Shown piece after piece: positions 59,961 through 64,000 of a stretch of DNA of 64,000 nucleotides. Every line of letters begins with the position of its first letter. The stretch's first letter is position 1. The translations under genes were made by a program, and so were the position numbers. The notes beneath the pieces are model-generated. The model was not told the DNA's origin. It saw nothing but the letters and a program-made list of their open reading frames with translations, and ran no database searches. The stretch covers positions 156,761,920 through 156,825,919 of the forward strand of contig OY856188.1 of the NCBI GenBank assembly GCA_963693315.1, written 5' to 3'. The DNA comes from Diogma glabrata (lineage: Eukaryota; Arthropoda; Insecta; Diptera; Cylindrotomidae).

Positions 59961-60039
59961 CCAATATTTTGGGAAAAAAAATGTAGCTGTTTTTATGACG
60001 TAAATGTAATTTAAAATGAAATTGGACATGGAAATTTTT

Positions 60040-60440
60040 GAATTTGTTGTAGTTTTTGAAATATTTTTGGAATTTTGAAAAAGTTTGTATTATTGATTTT
60101 GTATAATTTTTGCAATATTTTTAGAATTTCGGCAAAAGTTTTAATTTTTGATTTTGTAAGAATTTTTGAAATATTTTTAGAATTTTGAAAAATTTTTAAT
60201 TTTTGATATTATTATAATTTTTGGAATTTTGAAAAAAGTTTTAATTTGTGATTTTGTAATAATTTTTGCAATATTTTTAGAATTTTGGAAAAGTTCGAAT
60301 TTTTAAGAATTTTTGGCATATCATCAGAATTTAGAAAAAGTTTAAATATTTGATTTCATTCTAATTTTTCAGAATATTTTTGGAATTTTGAAAAAGTTTG
60401 ATTTTATTTAATTTAACAATATTTTTGGAATTTTGATTAC
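60040..60440. repeat. Degenerate short tandem repeat, about 55 bp
   Basis: AATATTTTTAGAATTTTGAAAAAGTTT-like units recur about seven times with much variation, directly after the 135-bp array. Confidence 0.75.
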
Positions 60441-61730
60441 AATTATCCGGCAACGTATTGATGTTTCGTGTTAGTTTTGTAATAAATTTTTAAACAGAGT
60501 CTATCTCTGAATACTTGTACTTTAACAAAGAGTTATATTTGATATTCATCGCTGCCCAAAACTAAAAACCATGTCCTCATAAAAGTTTTGTTGCCGAAAA
60601 CTATATCAAAATCCTTAACCCAGACCGAAGTCTTGATATCTCAGAGCTTGAGATTTCAGCCCCTCCATATTTTTAATTTGCAATGCTACAGTAATTGGAA
60701 GATACAAATAACACAGCTATTTCACAGTTTTAAGTTTTCACTTCTTTCGGCAGTCCTCAAGACTGCCTTCTTTTTTTTTATTTAAACCTTTTTAACACCA
60801 ATCTCTCCCCTACACAACATTCTTGAACAATTCTTGTAAATAAACTTATTAAAATGTTGTTTGACCTTCACAGAAAAGATATCATAAATGTTTAACGTAT
60901 ACCTACAGAAGTATTTTTTTCGCTTTAATAGCCCTTGTTTCCCGATTTAATTCGATTTCGTATATAATGTCAATACATTTTTTACAAAATGTTGGTAAAA
61001 AAAATCATAATGTGAGTTGGTCAAGAAAATCATTGATTAAAACAACAAAATCTCGATGAAACTCGTATTTGAATATTTAATATATACTTAACACATGAGC
61101 AATTTCATAAATTAAAAGTTGTAATCTAATTAACACCATTATATAATATGCTTTATTAATAAAACAGAGGTAATTATTTCCTATATCTTCTAGGATGTTG
61201 TTCTTCCATCTTTTTAAAAACACTCGTAAAATGTCTGCACGTATATATTTAAATTAAAAATATTTTTCTTTATATTTTAACACTTTCATAAACATTTTTC
61301 ATGTGAAAAAATTATGTTCTTCTTTTGCACTTTTTTTTAAAAATTGAATTCTCTTAGAAGAATCTCGTTGAAGCAATATGAAAGGGTTATTTCTAAAGTG
61401 TTTTTTCATCTGAATGATATAACGCTTATAAAGGTTATTTTGTTTCAAAAATTTTCGTTTCAAGTTTTTTCATTTAATAATACAGTATTTTAAGTGATGG
61501 AATTATTGAGGAATATTTTCCCGGTAGAGAACCACGTATGTAATACAAATTAACTACAAGCTCAGTATGAATACAATTAATCCAAAAATTTAACTTAAAT
61601 TTGATGCAATACAATTTTAAAATATTTGATGACGTTGAAAAAACGTAGCGATTCATCAAAAGATCTAAAGCCTAACAAACAGACGTTACTTTTCTTAAAG
61701 TAATTTAAAATTATAGAAAGTTATTGTATA
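60441..61730. other. AT-rich DNA, nothing recognised
   Basis: No gene or clear repeat found. Confidence 0.5.
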
Positions 61731-62570
61731 TGGAAAGTTATTGTTTTGGGGTCGAGTTTCGAAATCGGAATTTTTATGATATCTTTACGTTTTATGACCT
61801 CCTGAAGCTGTTTAGACTATTTTTAGTTTGCAGTCTGTATATGTATGTATGTGTGTATGTATCGCTGTATGTGGATCAATTTTTGTCCAACGCTTTCTCA
61901 ACAACGGATGAGTCGATTTTAACGGAAACGGTCGCAATCAATGTATCTTGGCGTAACATACAGCCCAGTCCATCTCTAGCGAAATTAAATCGTTTGTTTT
62001 TTAGTGGTTTCCAAAAAACTGAAAATCATCTTTTGCAAATATCATGAGATTAAGTAATGCTATCAAGGTCATGAAGCTTTGTTTGTCATCATGATTTTGT
62101 GTGTCATCATGTCGAAGATCAGAGTTATTTTCTAAATTTGACAAAAAGGTCAGAGGTTCGAGAGTGAATCGCTTGGTCAACTGTTGATCAACTTCCCGAT
62201 ATGGGAAGTTATTGTTTTTGGATTGATTTTCGAAATAGGAATTTTTGAACGTTTAAGGACCTCCTGAAGCTGTTTAGGCTATTTTTAGCTGGCAGTATGT
62301 ATATGTGGGTGTATGTGCGTGTGTATCGTCGTATGTGGACAAAAATTTGTCCCACGCTTTCTCAACAACGGATGATCCGATTTCAACGGCAATGATTACA
62401 ATCTTAATCTTGGTAAATATGATACAATACAATAAAAATGATACAATCATATCTTGGCGTAACTTAGAGCCCAGTCCTGTTCTAACAAAATTGGTACATT
62501 TGTTTTCTAGTGGTTTTCAAAAAACTAAAAATCCGCTCCTGCAACAATTACGAGAATAAATAACGCTATA
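61731..62570. repeat. Two-copy direct repeat, period about 470 bp
   Basis: Copy 1 (about 61731-62050) and copy 2 (about 62201-62570) share GGAAGTTATTGTTTT, GACCTCCTGAAGCTGTTTAG, a GT-rich TATGTATGTGNGTGTATG stretch, CTTTCTCAACAACGGATGA and TCTTGGCGTAACNTA. A distant third piece is at 63170-63250. The phrase CTCCTGA...TGTCTGTC at 59150-59205 suggests the same dispersed family. Confidence 0.8.
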
Positions 62571-63780
62571 AAGATCATTTACCTTCCATTTGGCATGATG
62601 TCAGCCATTTATAATGACATTTGTATAAACAATTGCTACCTCACTTTTTGAGTTTTTTAAGTAAATGTGAAAAACTAAGGGTTATTTTCGTTACGCAGAC
62701 GCATGAGATCTAGATGAAACTTTTGAATTAAATGAGCTGCAAACGCATCCGGGTTTATTTGAATATGAAATATATGAGCTTTTTCAAAATTTGCCAAAGG
62801 AGTCGGGGAGGATGTCTGTGGATCGTTGAACAACTGTTTTTTTTAAACTTCAACAAACACTCAGTCCTGACATTCAATTTTGTTGAAACTTAGAGCATAA
62901 GTTTTTTGTAATGTTTATAGTAATTTTGCAATTTCCGGTTTGTCACTTTCAGCTATATAGCTTTATCTCATTCTTTTAAACATATCACAACAACAGCCAT
63001 TGACGAATCTCTGATAAAATGTTTCAGTTAACATGAGATAGAACAAATTTGCTTTTGAGGTGTCTTGTATATAATGGTCGGTGGTCATCAAACAAATGCT
63101 GACCTTTTATCTTACCGAAAGGTTAGGTTGTTGTGTTGGAGATCATTTTTGATATTGATGTTTTAATGCTATATCGTCCTACCTTTTATTACCTTCTGAA
63201 TCGGTCTAGACAACTTTTTTTAGTTTGTAGTCTGAGTGTTAGTATGTTAGTAGATTTAAATATGATTACACACTCACATTCAAGTTCTATTTGAATTATT
63301 ACAATCGATGTGTCGTATAATAAATAAATCTTAATTTTGAGTATTTTAGGCTTTAAAAACCTTAATTGAGGTAATATTCACTGTTTTTTGACTTTTTTCA
63401 AATTTGTTTTAATATTTGTTTTGAAAATTTTCATTTTTTTGTATTTAAGAATGTTCTATTGAACATATTTTTGGACACTGCAGTTAAATTATATTGTATA
63501 ATTTTTTTTTTATGTTTGGTATTTTAGTATACCTTATCCAGTCACTGGTTTGGCTTTAATCTTACGGGAAGTTCTTGGCGTGGCCCCTATGGTCACACCC
63601 CATCCCACTAGCTAATAGAAGGAATAACTAAACAATAAATCCTATCGCATATAAAATATGACATAGGCCAATATTTCATGATATTTATTTATTTATTTAA
63701 TCCATAATTTCAGTTCTTAAGGAACAAAGGATTCTTCCTTCTTTTTCCATTTTTTCTGTTTCTTGTATTTTTTTTCAATT
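62571..63780. other. Nothing recognised apart from a repeat remnant
   Basis: No gene. 63170-63250 resembles the repeats at 61731-62570. 63540-63640 may belong to the 3' end of the RTE-like element that follows. Confidence 0.5.
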
Positions 63781-64000
63781 GTTATCGAATTCGTATATTT
63801 CGTCAAGGTATATTTCTTCTATTTGTAGCCGGTGTCGAATTTTCGATTTTTTGGTCCATCTTTCATTTTCATATCTTTTTAGATGTCCCGTGAAATTCCA
63901 CTTCATTTGCTTAGTGAACCTTACAATATCCTTAACCTTGGTTTATGTTCTCAATTTCTTATTACACATTCGATCGCTTAGTTTGATTCCCATCATTCTT
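63781..64000 (-). pseudogene. RTE-type non-LTR retrotransposon, C-terminal RT fragment
   Basis: The minus strand reads RMMGIKLSDRMCNKKLRT, a TAA stop, TKVKDIVRFTKQMKWNFTG and HLKRYENERWTKK. This is the conserved tail of RTE-clade pol (RMLGISLRDR ... RTKV.DI ... KLKW.WAGH..R....RW). The rest lies beyond the window's right edge. The in-frame TAA shows it is inactive. Confidence 0.82.

Overview
The window is AT-rich, animal-type repeat DNA, most likely from an insect and possibly a fly. This is inferred from the families present (Ty3/Gypsy elements with 4-bp target duplications, I-, Jockey- and RTE-type non-LTR elements, hAT and piggyBac-like DNA transposons, a Helitron remnant), a 65-nt intron, long AT microsatellites and strong A+T bias. 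I recognise no conserved host gene. Almost everything that can be identified is a transposable element, many of them nested.

Left part (1-12442): a non-LTR retrotransposon with reverse transcriptase and RNase H is cut by a young, apparently intact 10.7-kb Ty3/Gypsy element (1289-11954). Its two 1843-bp LTRs are almost identical and it is flanked by a CGTG duplication; removing it restores the host reading frame. Its first ORF is unusual: an N-terminal RING-H2 finger is fused to Gag and zinc knuckles. Gag and Pol overlap in the -1 frame at a textbook frameshift signal (U UUA AAC, 6-nt spacer, perfect 10-bp GC-rich hairpin). The leader carries six UGCAUG motifs and a two-copy repeat next to the Gag start.

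A 200-N gap (12443-12642) is followed by a minus-strand, intron-containing but broken transposase-like gene (12643-14687). Then come a 266-bp (AT)n tract, a 1.1-kb palindrome, a second AT tract and a three-copy 325-bp tandem repeat.

Middle (18-33 kb): mostly non-coding DNA with a hAT-type MITE with an 8-bp duplication (19258-19985), a hAT transposase relic, a 5'-truncated non-LTR element whose catalytic RT core has been deleted in frame (25606-27645), a TTAA-flanked MITE carrying three copies of an 18-bp palindrome (28626-29051), a tRNA-derived SINE-like head, foldback repeats and a Helitron relic.

Right part (32.6-56 kb): a multi-level nest. A second copy of the hAT MITE is cut by a degenerate minus-strand CsRn1/Kabuki-like Gypsy element (33204-55024). 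Its 3' LTR is split by a long-TIR element with a TAA duplication (33630-45470). That element is in turn split by an intact Gypsy element (35904-44870; LTRs of equal length 1581 bp, GTAC duplication, one 1303-residue Gag-Pol ORF). A TA-flanked MITE, a foldback region and an AT-rich insert disrupt the CsRn1-like gag and pol further.

Far right (55-64 kb): a hAT relic with its terminus, tandem and dispersed repeats, a tRNA-like fragment and the end of an RTE-type reverse transcriptase. The intact elements are autonomous units (Gag particle, protease, RT/RNase H, integrase, cis-acting PBS and LTRs); the rest are remnants that record the order of insertion.
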